Assembly: GCA_009929375.1 (NCBI GenBank)
Contig: SAAO01000024.1
Location: 1-64,000, forward strand
Reading direction: 5' to 3'
Source: Bacteroidia bacterium
GTDB lineage: Bacteria; Bacteroidota; Bacteroidia; Bacteroidales; Paludibacteraceae
Length of the DNA stretch: 64,000 bases
This document shows positions 1-8,957 of this stretch, piece after piece. Position numbers and translations under genes: made by a program. The first letter of the stretch is position 1. Every line of letters starts with the position of its first letter. A model generated the notes under the pieces. It was given only the letters and a program-made list of their open reading frames with translations, searched no databases and was not told the DNA's origin.

Positions 1-712
1 ATTTTGAAAGCAAATCACAACTATCATTAAGTTCTTTCCATTTGTCTTTCAGCTGTTTCTTTCGGCGCTAAAATACAATTTTGAAAGCAAATCACAACAC
101 CATCGGTATGCTTCCAGATATGACCGAAGCTGTTTCTTTCGGCGCTAAAATACAATTTTGAAAGCAAATCACAACAGACTGATGAAACGAACATTTTTGT
201 GAGTGCTGTTTCTTTCGGCGCTAAAATACAATTTTGAAAGCAAATCACAACCGGCATTCACGCTCCCTGCATCGGACAAAAGCTGTTTCTTTCGGCGCTA
301 AAATACAATTTTGAAAGCAAATCACAACCAGATTCCCTATTTCCCCAATTAGCGCTGCGCTGTTTCTTTCGGCGCTAAAATACAATTTTGAAAGCAAATC
401 ACAACTATTCAGCACGCCAATGGTACAGGCTAACCGCTGTTTCTTTCGGCGCTAAAATACAATTTTGAAAGCAAATCACAACAGTTTGCGATTCTGCGAG
501 TGCACGGGCAGTGCTGTTTCTTTCGGCGCTAAAATACAATTTTGAAAGCAAATCACAACTTTAGAGCCTTTTATTACTCTATAGCCTAAGCTGTTTCTTT
601 CGGCGCTAAAATACAATTTTGAAAGCAAATCACAACTGCCATAACTGCGACACTCGCCACGAAGCGCTGTTTCTTTCGGCGCTAAAATACAATTTTGAAA
701 GCAAATCACAAC
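1..712 (-). CRISPR. CRISPR array, type II-C-like, 9 full repeats plus 1 partial
   Basis: Nine identical 47-bp repeats begin at 52, 129, 205, 282, 359, 436, 513, 590 and 666, and a 21-bp repeat remnant sits at 1-21, so the array continues past the left edge. The nine spacers are 29 or 30 bp and all differ. Read on the minus strand the repeat begins GTTGTGATTTGCTTTCA and ends GAAAGAAACAGC. The length and these ends are typical of the Cas9 (type II-C) arrays of Bacteroides and relatives (recalled from family knowledge). The rightmost repeat shows no decay, which suits a leader-proximal end at 712. No cas gene or tracrRNA anti-repeat is visible in the window. No spacer was noticed to match anything else in the window. 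Confidence 0.97.
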
Positions 713-754
713 GCGGTACAGAAAGTGTTTTGCATAATCCTTTCCTAACCCACA

Positions 755-790
755 GAAAAAACCCCTTACAGCCTTAACTGCAAGGGGTTT
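755..790 (-). terminator. Intrinsic terminator downstream of groL
   Basis: Arms AACCCCTTACAG and CTGCAAGGGGTT (one A-C mismatch) enclose a 6-nt loop. On the minus strand the hairpin is followed by a run of six T. It lies between the groL stop codon and the CRISPR array, so readthrough from groL into the array should be limited. Only about 45 bp separate it from the first repeat. Confidence 0.8.
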
Positions 791-841
791 CCTGATTTAT
801 ATTGAAGTCCACAGGATTGCGCCTGCGGGAAGTTAGTTCGT

Positions 842-920
842 TTTTAGTTGACAGTGGACAATTCACAGTTGATAATTAGCTGTTCATTGTCAACTATCAA
901 CTATCAACTGTCAGTTGATG
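842..920. repeat. Word-like inverted repeat (GTTGACAGT / CAACTATCAACTGTC family)
   Basis: The segment just after the groL stop is built from variants of one short word: AGTTGACAGTGGACAA and CAGTTGATAATTA on the left, then GTCAACTATCAACTATCAAC on the right, which is roughly the reverse complement. The same word recurs at 21310-21337 after thrC and at 32722-32735 upstream of panE. Confidence 0.65.
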
Positions 921-921
921 A

Positions 922-2685
<1,764 letters not shown>

Positions 2686-2686
2686 C

Positions 2687-2956
2687 TTAAATTATTGCCA
2701 GAATATCCGACTGACGCATGATAAGATATTTTTCGCCTTCCCATTCGAGTTCGGTACCTGCATATTTTCCGTAAAGTACGGTGTTACCTACAGCTACTTC
2801 CATTGTTTCATCTTTTGTTCCGTTACCCACTGCAAGTACTTCGCCTTTCAGGGGTTTTTCCTTTGCTGAATCGGGGATAATGATTCCACTTACTGTTTTT
2901 TGTTCTGCCGGAGCTGGTTTTACCAACACGCGGTCGGCTAATGGTTTAATGTTCAT
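2687..2956 (-). CDS. groS: Co-chaperonin GroES (10 kDa)
   Basis: GroES is the heptameric lid of the GroEL chamber in the cytosol. The protein is 89 residues and begins [14 protein letters not shown], with the mobile-loop region (about residues 17-32, [15 protein letters not shown]) that contacts GroEL. It is followed by groL in the same direction and preceded by a long untranslated region holding a sigma-54-type promoter candidate at 3069-3085. The start ATG at 2954-2956 is well supported by family length. Confidence 0.99.
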   Translation of the reverse strand: MNIKPLADRVLVKPAPAEQKTVSGIIIPDSAKEKPLKGEVLAVGNGTKDETMEVAVGNTVLYGKYAGTELEWEGEKYLIMRQSDILAII

Positions 2957-3068
2957 AACTCTTCAGTATTTAAGTTTAATTTGATATTTATATTGTTATT
3001 GAATTTTCGGTTTGAAATGTCCGAAGCAGATGAATTCCGGAATATCATTTTCGAACGCATACGGAGTT

Positions 3069-3085
3069 TGCACATTCCGTGCCAA
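3069..3085 (-). promoter_or_regulatory. Candidate sigma-54 promoter of groS-groL
   Basis: The minus strand reads TTGGCACGGAATGTGCA. Against the sigma-54 consensus YTGGCACGrNNNTTGCW only one position differs, and the essential -24 GG and -12 GC are present with correct spacing. It lies 113 nt upstream of the groS ATG. Two palindromes lie 37-90 bp further upstream: TTTCGTcaaACGAAA at 3122-3136 and TGTCATT-N5-AATGACA at 3157-3175. Either could be an activator site. No CIRCE element was found. Confidence 0.55.
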
Positions 3086-3158
3086 AACGTTACGCTGTAA
3101 AATCTGACAGACTTTGTCCTGTTTCGTCAAACGAAATAAATTCAGGGCTGCCAACTTG

Positions 3159-4043
3159 TCATTTTTTCAATGACAGTTGACACATGAAAAGCAGTTTGTA
3201 AAGATCGAAAAGCCAGAGCGAAGGTTTCGGACTGCAAAGTCTTGAGGTCATACCAATGGCAAGTAGATTGTAAAGCATTGCCATTACAGGGCGTAAGCCT
3301 GCTTTTTGTACAGTGCTGTATTTTCTGAGTAGTGTCGACTCGCTTGTGAGAAAAGGGTAGCGTCCGGTTTTGTGTAGCTTTAAAAGGTTAGCGGTGGCTT
3401 CTTCTGTTTTCTTCAGAAATACAGTGTTTTCGTCGAGTCCGGTGTGTATAAGAGGGTTTTCTATCTGTATAAATTCATAGCCCAGTTGTTTGAGCTGATG
3501 ACCAAACAGCATATCTTCGTGTCCGTATCCGCGAATACTTTCATCGAAACTTATTTTGTCGAAAATGGTTTTCGATATCAGAAAATTAAAAGTGGCAAAG
3601 TTGTTTTTCGAGCGTTCGGCAGCTGTGCGTGCTTCGCGTTCACGGCCATATTTCAGTCTCAGACTGTAGGCGGGGTTATGTTCGTCGGGGTCGTAAGCAG
3701 TGCCACCGATCACTACGCATTCTTCGTGGCAGAATGCCAGATATTTTTCAATAAAATGGTCGGAACAGACTCTGGCATCGCAATCCATAAATAACAAATG
3801 GTCGTAACGGGCTTCGCGGGCAAGCAAATTGCGCGAAGCCGAGCGGCCAATATTTTTCTCGGAGGCAATATGTCGGCAATTCAGCTTCTGACAGATGGCT
3901 TTGTTCTGGTCGTAATGCAATACCGATCCATCTTCAAACGCAATAATTTCAAAATCGATAAACTGATCGGTAGCCTGCCTGTGAAGGTCGGATATCAGCT
4001 GCGTGACATTGTGGTTATATATTGGTATAAGGATGGATAACAT
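3159..4043 (-). CDS. Family 2 glycosyltransferase
   Basis: This is probably a GT-A fold sugar transferase acting on a cell-surface polysaccharide or glycolipid; donor and acceptor are not predictable. The start chosen is the ATG at 4041-4043, giving 294 residues beginning MLSILIPIYNHN, the standard GT2 N-terminus; a longer reading frame upstream has no family similarity. The metal-binding DxD is seen as D87-C-D89 (LLFMDCDAR) and a C-terminal GYGHEDMLFG motif at about 172-181 matches the acceptor-side ED motif of the chondroitin-synthase/galactosyltransferase type. It lies 161 bp downstream of the SRPBCC gene in the same direction. The stop codon lies inside the TGTCATT palindrome at 3157-3175. 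Confidence 0.9.
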   Translation of the reverse strand: MLSILIPIYNHNVTQLISDLHRQATDQFIDFEIIAFEDGSVLHYDQNKAICQKLNCRHIASEKNIGRSASRNLLAREARYDHLLFMDCDARVCSDHFIEKYLAFCHEECVVIGGTAYDPDEHNPAYSLRLKYGREREARTAAERSKNNFATFNFLISKTIFDKISFDESIRGYGHEDMLFGHQLKQLGYEFIQIENPLIHTGLDENTVFLKKTEEATANLLKLHKTGRYPFLTSESTLLRKYSTVQKAGLRPVMAMLYNLLAIGMTSRLCSPKPSLWLFDLYKLLFMCQLSLKK

Positions 4044-4204
4044 GTTTGCACTGCACTTTTTCTGAAGTGGTTGTTTTCCAAAAGCTCCTGATGTGTGCTC
4101 AGTTTCTTTTGATAGCTGCAAATATAGTGAAAAAATACTGACATGTGGCTGTGACAATCATTTATTCTGAATTTATTCAACAGATAAATAAAAAGGGGTA
4201 TTAT

Positions 4205-4675
4205 TTATCTGTCTGTTTTTCCGAATTGTTTTTCCATTGCTGTTTTTCTGTAGTCAAAAATACCCTGTAGTTGTTTCCGGATAAATAATGAATTGGCAAT
4301 GGCCCCGATAAAACCAAAAGGCGGTTGGTACGATACAATATCGGTCATTAATACACCGCCTTCGATGGCTTCAATTTTATGTTCGTGATGCCACATGGCA
4401 TAAGGGCCAATGCGCTGTTCGTCCACAAAATATTCAAGCTCCTTTACCTGCGTGATTTCGGTTACCCAGTTCATTTTTATACCCAAAACCGGACTTACCT
4501 TGTAGGTAATGATCATGCCAGGATACATTTTTTGTTCAGCCATTTTGTTGGTAACTACAAAACCCATATATTCGGGCGTTATTTTCTTTAAGTTTAGTGG
4601 CGACGAAATAAAATCCCATATTTCGTGAATGTCTGCCCGTATTTCCTGTGTTTCAATAAACTGGAAGAATGCCAT
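4205..4675 (-). CDS. SRPBCC (START-like) ligand-binding protein
   Basis: The 156-residue protein begins MAFFQFIETQEI (ATG 4673-4675; a longer upstream frame is rejected because it lacks family similarity). It has the helix-grip layout of the SRPBCC superfamily: an N-terminal strand, the DIHEIWDFISSPLNLKKITP segment, and a long C-terminal helix (about residues 120-150). Members bind hydrophobic ligands, but this subfamily, often annotated as polyketide cyclase/dehydrase-like, has no assigned function. No signal peptide is visible, so it is probably cytosolic. Confidence 0.8.
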   Translation of the reverse strand: MAFFQFIETQEIRADIHEIWDFISSPLNLKKITPEYMGFVVTNKMAEQKMYPGMIITYKVSPVLGIKMNWVTEITQVKELEYFVDEQRIGPYAMWHHEHKIEAIEGGVLMTDIVSYQPPFGFIGAIANSLFIRKQLQGIFDYRKTAMEKQFGKTDR

Positions 4676-5016
4676 AAGCTGAGTGTTTAATTTGTTTTTT
4701 GTAAAATAACATTTTTGCACCCGCGTTTGTTGTAATTTCTTTTTGGGATAAAAACTTTGTTGGTTTTGCAGGCATAAGTTAGAGAACAAAGTGAAATATT
4801 TTATTTAAACGCAAAGAACGCGAAGTTGTAAAGACGCGAAGAAAAAACTGATAAGTTTTTCTCTACCGATAAATCGGCATGTTCCATTTGCGCTCTTTCT
4901 TGGCAAGCCGAGCGGCGGAATATTTGATAAAAACAGAAAGAGGATATTCTCTTTGCGCTCTTTGCGTTAAAACTTAAAGATATGATTTTATCACCAACTT
5001 ATAATGACTAATATAT
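4676..5016. other. Intergenic gap with AACGCAAAGA-type palindromic element
   Basis: This 341-bp divergent gap between the SRPBCC gene and the tocopherol-cyclase-like gene contains a word-like element at 4807-4978. The left arm TAAACGCAAAGAACGCGAAG (about 4806-4825) and right arm CTTTGCGCTCTTTGCGTTAA (about 4951-4970) are inverted repeats with three mismatches. Inside are a second GACGCGAAG word and a CCGATAAATCGG palindrome. No coding potential was seen. Confidence 0.7.
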
Positions 5017-5991
5017 ATGTTTCACAAAATCAAAAATCCCATTCTTTTTCAGGGAAATCTGCAAAAGAAAAATTATTTCGAAGGTTGGTATTATAAAATG
5101 GTAAGTGCTGATGGACTGTGTTCGCTGGCTCTTATTCCGGGCATTAGTCTGCATAATGAGCATTCACATGCTTTTATTCAGGTATTTGTCACTTATGGCG
5201 ATGTCGATTTGAAAACTATATATGTGGATTTTGATCTGAACGATTTTTCGGTTGATAATTCGAAATTTCGTTTGAGCATAGCCGATAATATATTTACCGA
5301 AAAGGGCGTAAGTATTTCTATCTACCATAAATATTTGAGCATAAAGGGGAAAATTGATTTTATGGGTAATACCGGAATTAAAACTTCGCCATTGTCGCCA
5401 TCCATTATGGGTTTTTTCGGCTTTTTCACCTTTATGGAATGTTATCATGGTGTGCTGAGTATGAGTCACAGTCTGTCCGGCGAAATGCAGATTGATGGAA
5501 AAGCCATTAGCTTTAGCGGAGGAAAAGGCTATATGGAAAAGGACTGGGGACGCTCATTTCCACGCGAATATGTGTGGATGCAGTCGAATCATTTCACGAA
5601 TCCGGTTACGTCGTTTATGTTTTCCGAAGCCATTATTCCATTTAAGGTTTTTAGTTTTAATGGTTTGATAGTAAATTTGATACACGGGGGTGTTGAATAT
5701 CGTTTTGCCACTTACAACGGAGCAAAAGTGGTGCAGAAGGAAATAGAAACTCAAAGTGTAAAATATACCATTGTAAAAGGGGGACTGAGGCTCGAAATTG
5801 AAGCGCAGAACGAAAAAACAATTTCGCTGCCTTCGCCCAAAAACGGAGCCATGATACAATCAATCAAAGAGGGACTTTCGGGCGCTGTGCATTTAAAACT
5901 TTTCAGCGATAATAAATTGCTTTTCGAGGACACAGGCACACATGCCGGTTTGGAGATTATGATGCAGAGTGGTGTTTATAAAACAAAGTGA
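5017..5991 (+). CDS. Tocopherol cyclase-like family protein
   Basis: The 324-residue protein matches the bacterial tocopherol-cyclase-like family (calycin/CrtC-like fold, Pfam Tocopherol_cycl). Seen directly are the N-terminal KNYFEGWYYKMV motif (about residues 18-29), FTFMECYHG in the middle, and the signature GYMEKDWGRSFPREYVWMQS at about 171-190. In plants and cyanobacteria the family closes the chromanol ring of tocopherol, but homologues in anaerobic Bacteroidota and Clostridia have no known substrate. There is no signal peptide. It stands alone, convergent with the GH53 gene. Function is unassigned. Confidence 0.8.
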   Translation: MFHKIKNPILFQGNLQKKNYFEGWYYKMVSADGLCSLALIPGISLHNEHSHAFIQVFVTYGDVDLKTIYVDFDLNDFSVDNSKFRLSIADNIFTEKGVSISIYHKYLSIKGKIDFMGNTGIKTSPLSPSIMGFFGFFTFMECYHGVLSMSHSLSGEMQIDGKAISFSGGKGYMEKDWGRSFPREYVWMQSNHFTNPVTSFMFSEAIIPFKVFSFNGLIVNLIHGGVEYRFATYNGAKVVQKEIETQSVKYTIVKGGLRLEIEAQNEKTISLPSPKNGAMIQSIKEGLSGAVHLKLFSDNKLLFEDTGTHAGLEIMMQSGVYKTK

Positions 5992-6019
5992 AGGTCGTAA
6001 GTATTTTATCGACAAAGAC

Positions 6020-7273
6020 TCAGTGTAATATTATTTTTGCTTTTAACTCTTTTCCGGAGTATGACTGTGCATTTACAATATATGTACCCGGTGAAAGTTG
6101 ACGGGTTGCAATGCTGTCGGTGTTTTCAGCGGTCAGCACAATTTTACCTGCAGCACTGATAACGCTTACTTTACGGAACCTTTCGTCAAACGAAATTTCT
6201 GCTACGGTTTTATTGTAATGTATATTAAATGTCTCCGCTTTCAGTTGTAGGGTTTCAGTAATGTTCCTGAAAGCATCCAAGGCTACTGTAGGTCGTCCGC
6301 TATTGTCGAATGCCCCCAGAGTGTAACCTTTCCAGTTGCCGTACGACTGAGGTTCCCAGTAAAAAACGCCTGTTCCCATACCGTTTTTTACCTGTTTTGT
6401 TTTGGAAATAAGATCGGTCAGAAAGCTTTTGGCAGTAGCTGCCATATCCCAGCTCATTCCGCACTCCACAATCATTACTTCTTTATTGTAACGGGTAACC
6501 ATATCATTCATATTGGCCAGACAGGCATTGTTGGCCGATTGCCAGTCGTTCTTAACGGTGTACCACGATGGATAAAGCGACATGCCTATTATATCCCATT
6601 TGCCTCCGTTGTTTTTAAGACCATCGAAAATCCAACGAAAAAGATTGTTGTCGTATCCGTTGTGGATATGCACTATGACTTTGGCATTCGGATAAACTTC
6701 TTTTACCGCATCGTATCCGGCAGTAGTAAGCGCAGCATAATTACTCATGCTTACTGATGCTTTGCCTGTTTCCCACAACATACCATTTCCGGTTTCATTT
6801 CCCACCTGTACCCATTCTACAGCAATCTGATTGTTTTTAAGCAGCGTGAGTACATCTCTTGTGTGGTTTGCTACAGCTGTTTTTAATCCGTTCAGGTCGT
6901 AAGTTGTCCATGCTGCCGGTTTGGTTTGCTTCGAAGGGTCTGCCCACGAGTCGCTGTAGTGGAAATCGATCATAATACGCATGCCCAGATTGCTTGCGCG
7001 ACGGGCTTTGACCAACAGATCGGCTGCATTGCACCAACCATCGGTCGGGTTTACCCAGACTCTCAGTCTCACGGCATTCATATCAAGCGATTTCAGCAAA
7101 GTCATACATTCTGTCTGAACACCTTCGCTGTTGTAAAATTTTTTCCCGGTAGCTTCCATTTCTGTTAGCCAGCTGATATCAGCTCCTTTTGCAAAATCCT
7201 GTGCCTGAGTAATTCCGTTGTGTCCTAAACACAAAATCAGCACAAGCGTTATGGCTCTGAATGTTTTTTTCAT
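6020..7273 (-). CDS. Arabinogalactan endo-beta-1,4-galactanase, GH53, with T9SS tail
   Basis: This secreted enzyme should cleave beta-1,4-galactan side chains of pectin. The start used is the ATG at 7271-7273 (417 aa); the next in-frame upstream codon is a TTG. A signal peptide (about residues 1-24, ending GITQA) precedes a GH53 barrel. The acid/base glutamate is in VQVGNETGNG (E160) and the nucleophile in MIVECGMSWD (E270). The last 70 or so residues (AAGKIVLTAE, LSPGTYIVNAQS, KELKAKIILH) resemble the type A C-terminal sorting domain of type IX secretion, so export to the cell surface is likely. It is not clustered with other galactan genes here. Confidence 0.93.
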   Translation of the reverse strand: MKKTFRAITLVLILCLGHNGITQAQDFAKGADISWLTEMEATGKKFYNSEGVQTECMTLLKSLDMNAVRLRVWVNPTDGWCNAADLLVKARRASNLGMRIMIDFHYSDSWADPSKQTKPAAWTTYDLNGLKTAVANHTRDVLTLLKNNQIAVEWVQVGNETGNGMLWETGKASVSMSNYAALTTAGYDAVKEVYPNAKVIVHIHNGYDNNLFRWIFDGLKNNGGKWDIIGMSLYPSWYTVKNDWQSANNACLANMNDMVTRYNKEVMIVECGMSWDMAATAKSFLTDLISKTKQVKNGMGTGVFYWEPQSYGNWKGYTLGAFDNSGRPTVALDAFRNITETLQLKAETFNIHYNKTVAEISFDERFRKVSVISAAGKIVLTAENTDSIATRQLSPGTYIVNAQSYSGKELKAKIILH

Positions 7274-7703
7274 TTTTCTGTTCAATTTAATCAGACTGCC
7301 AAAGATAGTTATTTTCAGGTATTATTAAAATACAGAGTTGTCCGGTAATTTTTTCTTAATGATTAAAATGAGATATCTCACTCCGTTCGAGATGACAATC
7401 AATTGGTTATATTTTAGGAGGGGGATAGGTTGGCGGCGAAGCTGCCAACCTATCCCCCTCCTAACCAAATTCAATACAAAATACTGTCATTCAGAGCGAA
7501 GCGAAGAATCTAATGATTTTACCGGACTACAATTAATAAAATACAGTAATTTGATTATAAATGTTTCAGTATGCGAATTATTTTTTGCATATTGAAACGA
7601 AAACACTTCTGTGCGCATGAAAATACTCGCATAGTCATAATTTTTTATGTAACTTTGCAACTCTCAAAAAAACAGAAAAATTAAATTCAAAAAACTTAAG
7701 TTT
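7274..7703. other. Divergent gap with nested palindromic element
   Basis: The gap holds a composite palindrome at about 7368-7525 and the DUF1015 promoter at 7650-7657. The core is a 21-bp perfect stem (7414-7434 pairing with 7444-7464, reading GGAGGGGGATAGGTTGGC in part) with a 9-nt loop. It is flanked outside by an imperfect inverted pair, CTCACTCCGTTCGAGATGAC at 7379-7398 and TGTCATTCAGAGCGAAGCGA at about 7486-7505. No coding potential was seen. Confidence 0.8.
7650..7657 (+). promoter_or_regulatory. Bacteroidota -7 box (TAACTTTG) for the DUF1015 gene
   Basis: TAACTTTG fits the TAnnTTTG -7 consensus and lies 47 bp upstream of the start codon at 7704. No clear -33 TTTG was seen. Confidence 0.55.
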
Positions 7704-8951
7704 ATGGCTGTTATTAAACCCTTTAAAGGTATTCGTCCTCCAAAAAATTTAGTTGAAAAAGTGGCCTCACGCCCTTACGATGTGTTGAATTCTGAAGAAG
7801 CCCGCGTGGAAGCCGACGGAAATCCAATGTCGTTGTATCACATTATCAAACCCGAAATTGATTTTGCACCCGGTACCGACGAACACGACGAAAAAGTGTA
7901 CGCAAAAGCACTCGAGAACTTTACAAAGTTTAAAAACGAAGGCTGGCTCGTACAGGACGAACAGGAAAAATACTATGTGTATGCACAGACCATGAACGGA
8001 AAAACACAATACGGACTCGTTGTTTGTGCACATGTGGACGACTATATGGAAGGCCGCATTAAAAAGCATGAACTTACCCGTCGTGACAAGGAAGAAGACC
8101 GCATGAAACATGTGCGTGTAAACAATGCCAATATCGAACCGGTGTTTTTTGCATATCCACACCATGCCGAACTCGATGCCATTGTGTCGGACATTGTAAA
8201 AAACGATCCTGAATATAACTTTGTGGCTCAGGGCGATGGCTTCGGACACCATTTCTGGGTAATCGACAATCCTGAAACCATTGCACGCATAACCGAACTG
8301 TTCGCTGCAATTCCTTCGCTGTACATTGCCGACGGACATCACCGTAGCGCTGCTGCAGCATTGGTTGGCGACGAAAAACGCCGTCAGAACCCTAATCATA
8401 CCGGCACCGAGGAATACAACTACTTTATGGCAGTTTGCTTCCCCGATAATCAGCTGAACATTATCGACTACAACCGTGTGGTTAAAGATCTGAATAATCT
8501 GACCGACGAAGAATTTCTGGCTAAACTGGCTGTGAATTTCGATGTGGAAAAAATGGGAACTGAGATTTACAAACCCAATAAATTACACAATTTTTCGTTG
8601 TATCTTTCGGGCGAATGGTATTCACTTACCGCAAAAGCCGGAACTTACAATGACAATGATCCTATCGGAGTGCTCGATGTGACAATTTCGTCGAACCTGA
8701 TTCTGGACGAAGTGTTGGGCATTAAAGACCTGCGCAGCGACAAACGCATCGACTTTGTAGGTGGTATTCGCGGACTTGGTGAGCTGAAAAAACGTGTCGA
8801 TAGTGGTGAAATGCGTGTCGCGCTGGCACTTTATCCTGTGTCGATGAAGCAACTTATTGATATTGCTGATACCGGAAACATTATGCCTCCTAAAACAACA
8901 TGGTTTGAACCCAAACTACGTTCGGGACTGGTTATTCACGAATTAGCGTAA
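7704..8951 (+). CDS. DUF1015 family protein
   Basis: The 415-residue cytosolic protein begins MAVIKPFKGIRPP and has the family's conserved KVASRPYDVLNSEEARVEA and IADGHHRSAAA (about residues 207-217) segments, which mark DUF1015 (COG4198). Its biochemical role is unknown. In many Bacteroidales the gene is found beside serC and serA (recalled, not visible here); this copy is instead followed 6 bp later by the PorE-like gene and probably shares its transcript. A -7 box lies just upstream. Confidence 0.9.
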   Translation: MAVIKPFKGIRPPKNLVEKVASRPYDVLNSEEARVEADGNPMSLYHIIKPEIDFAPGTDEHDEKVYAKALENFTKFKNEGWLVQDEQEKYYVYAQTMNGKTQYGLVVCAHVDDYMEGRIKKHELTRRDKEEDRMKHVRVNNANIEPVFFAYPHHAELDAIVSDIVKNDPEYNFVAQGDGFGHHFWVIDNPETIARITELFAAIPSLYIADGHHRSAAAALVGDEKRRQNPNHTGTEEYNYFMAVCFPDNQLNIIDYNRVVKDLNNLTDEEFLAKLAVNFDVEKMGTEIYKPNKLHNFSLYLSGEWYSLTAKAGTYNDNDPIGVLDVTISSNLILDEVLGIKDLRSDKRIDFVGGIRGLGELKKRVDSGEMRVALALYPVSMKQLIDIADTGNIMPPKTTWFEPKLRSGLVIHELA

Positions 8952-8957
8952 TAAAAT

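Noticed and set aside
27-709. Open reading frames of 76-77 residues on the minus strand within the CRISPR array
   Set aside because: They are translations of the repeats (repeated CFQNCILAPKETA segments) and have no independent support.
713-757. tracrRNA or cas gene next to the right end of the CRISPR array
   Set aside because: The 45-bp stretch contains no anti-repeat and the next gene is groL; any such genes must lie left of the window.
2957-3158. CIRCE element controlling groESL
   Set aside because: No TTAGCACTC-N9-GAGTGCTAA was found; the AGCACTC near 2650 lies between groS and groL and has no inverted partner.
4044-4157. Longer start for the GT2 glycosyltransferase
   Set aside because: The extra 38 residues have no GT2 similarity, and the ATG at 4043 gives the canonical N-terminus.
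7767-8399. 210-residue minus-strand frame inside the DUF1015 gene
   Set aside because: It is an antisense shadow, rich in Phe, Cys and His, with no family similarity.
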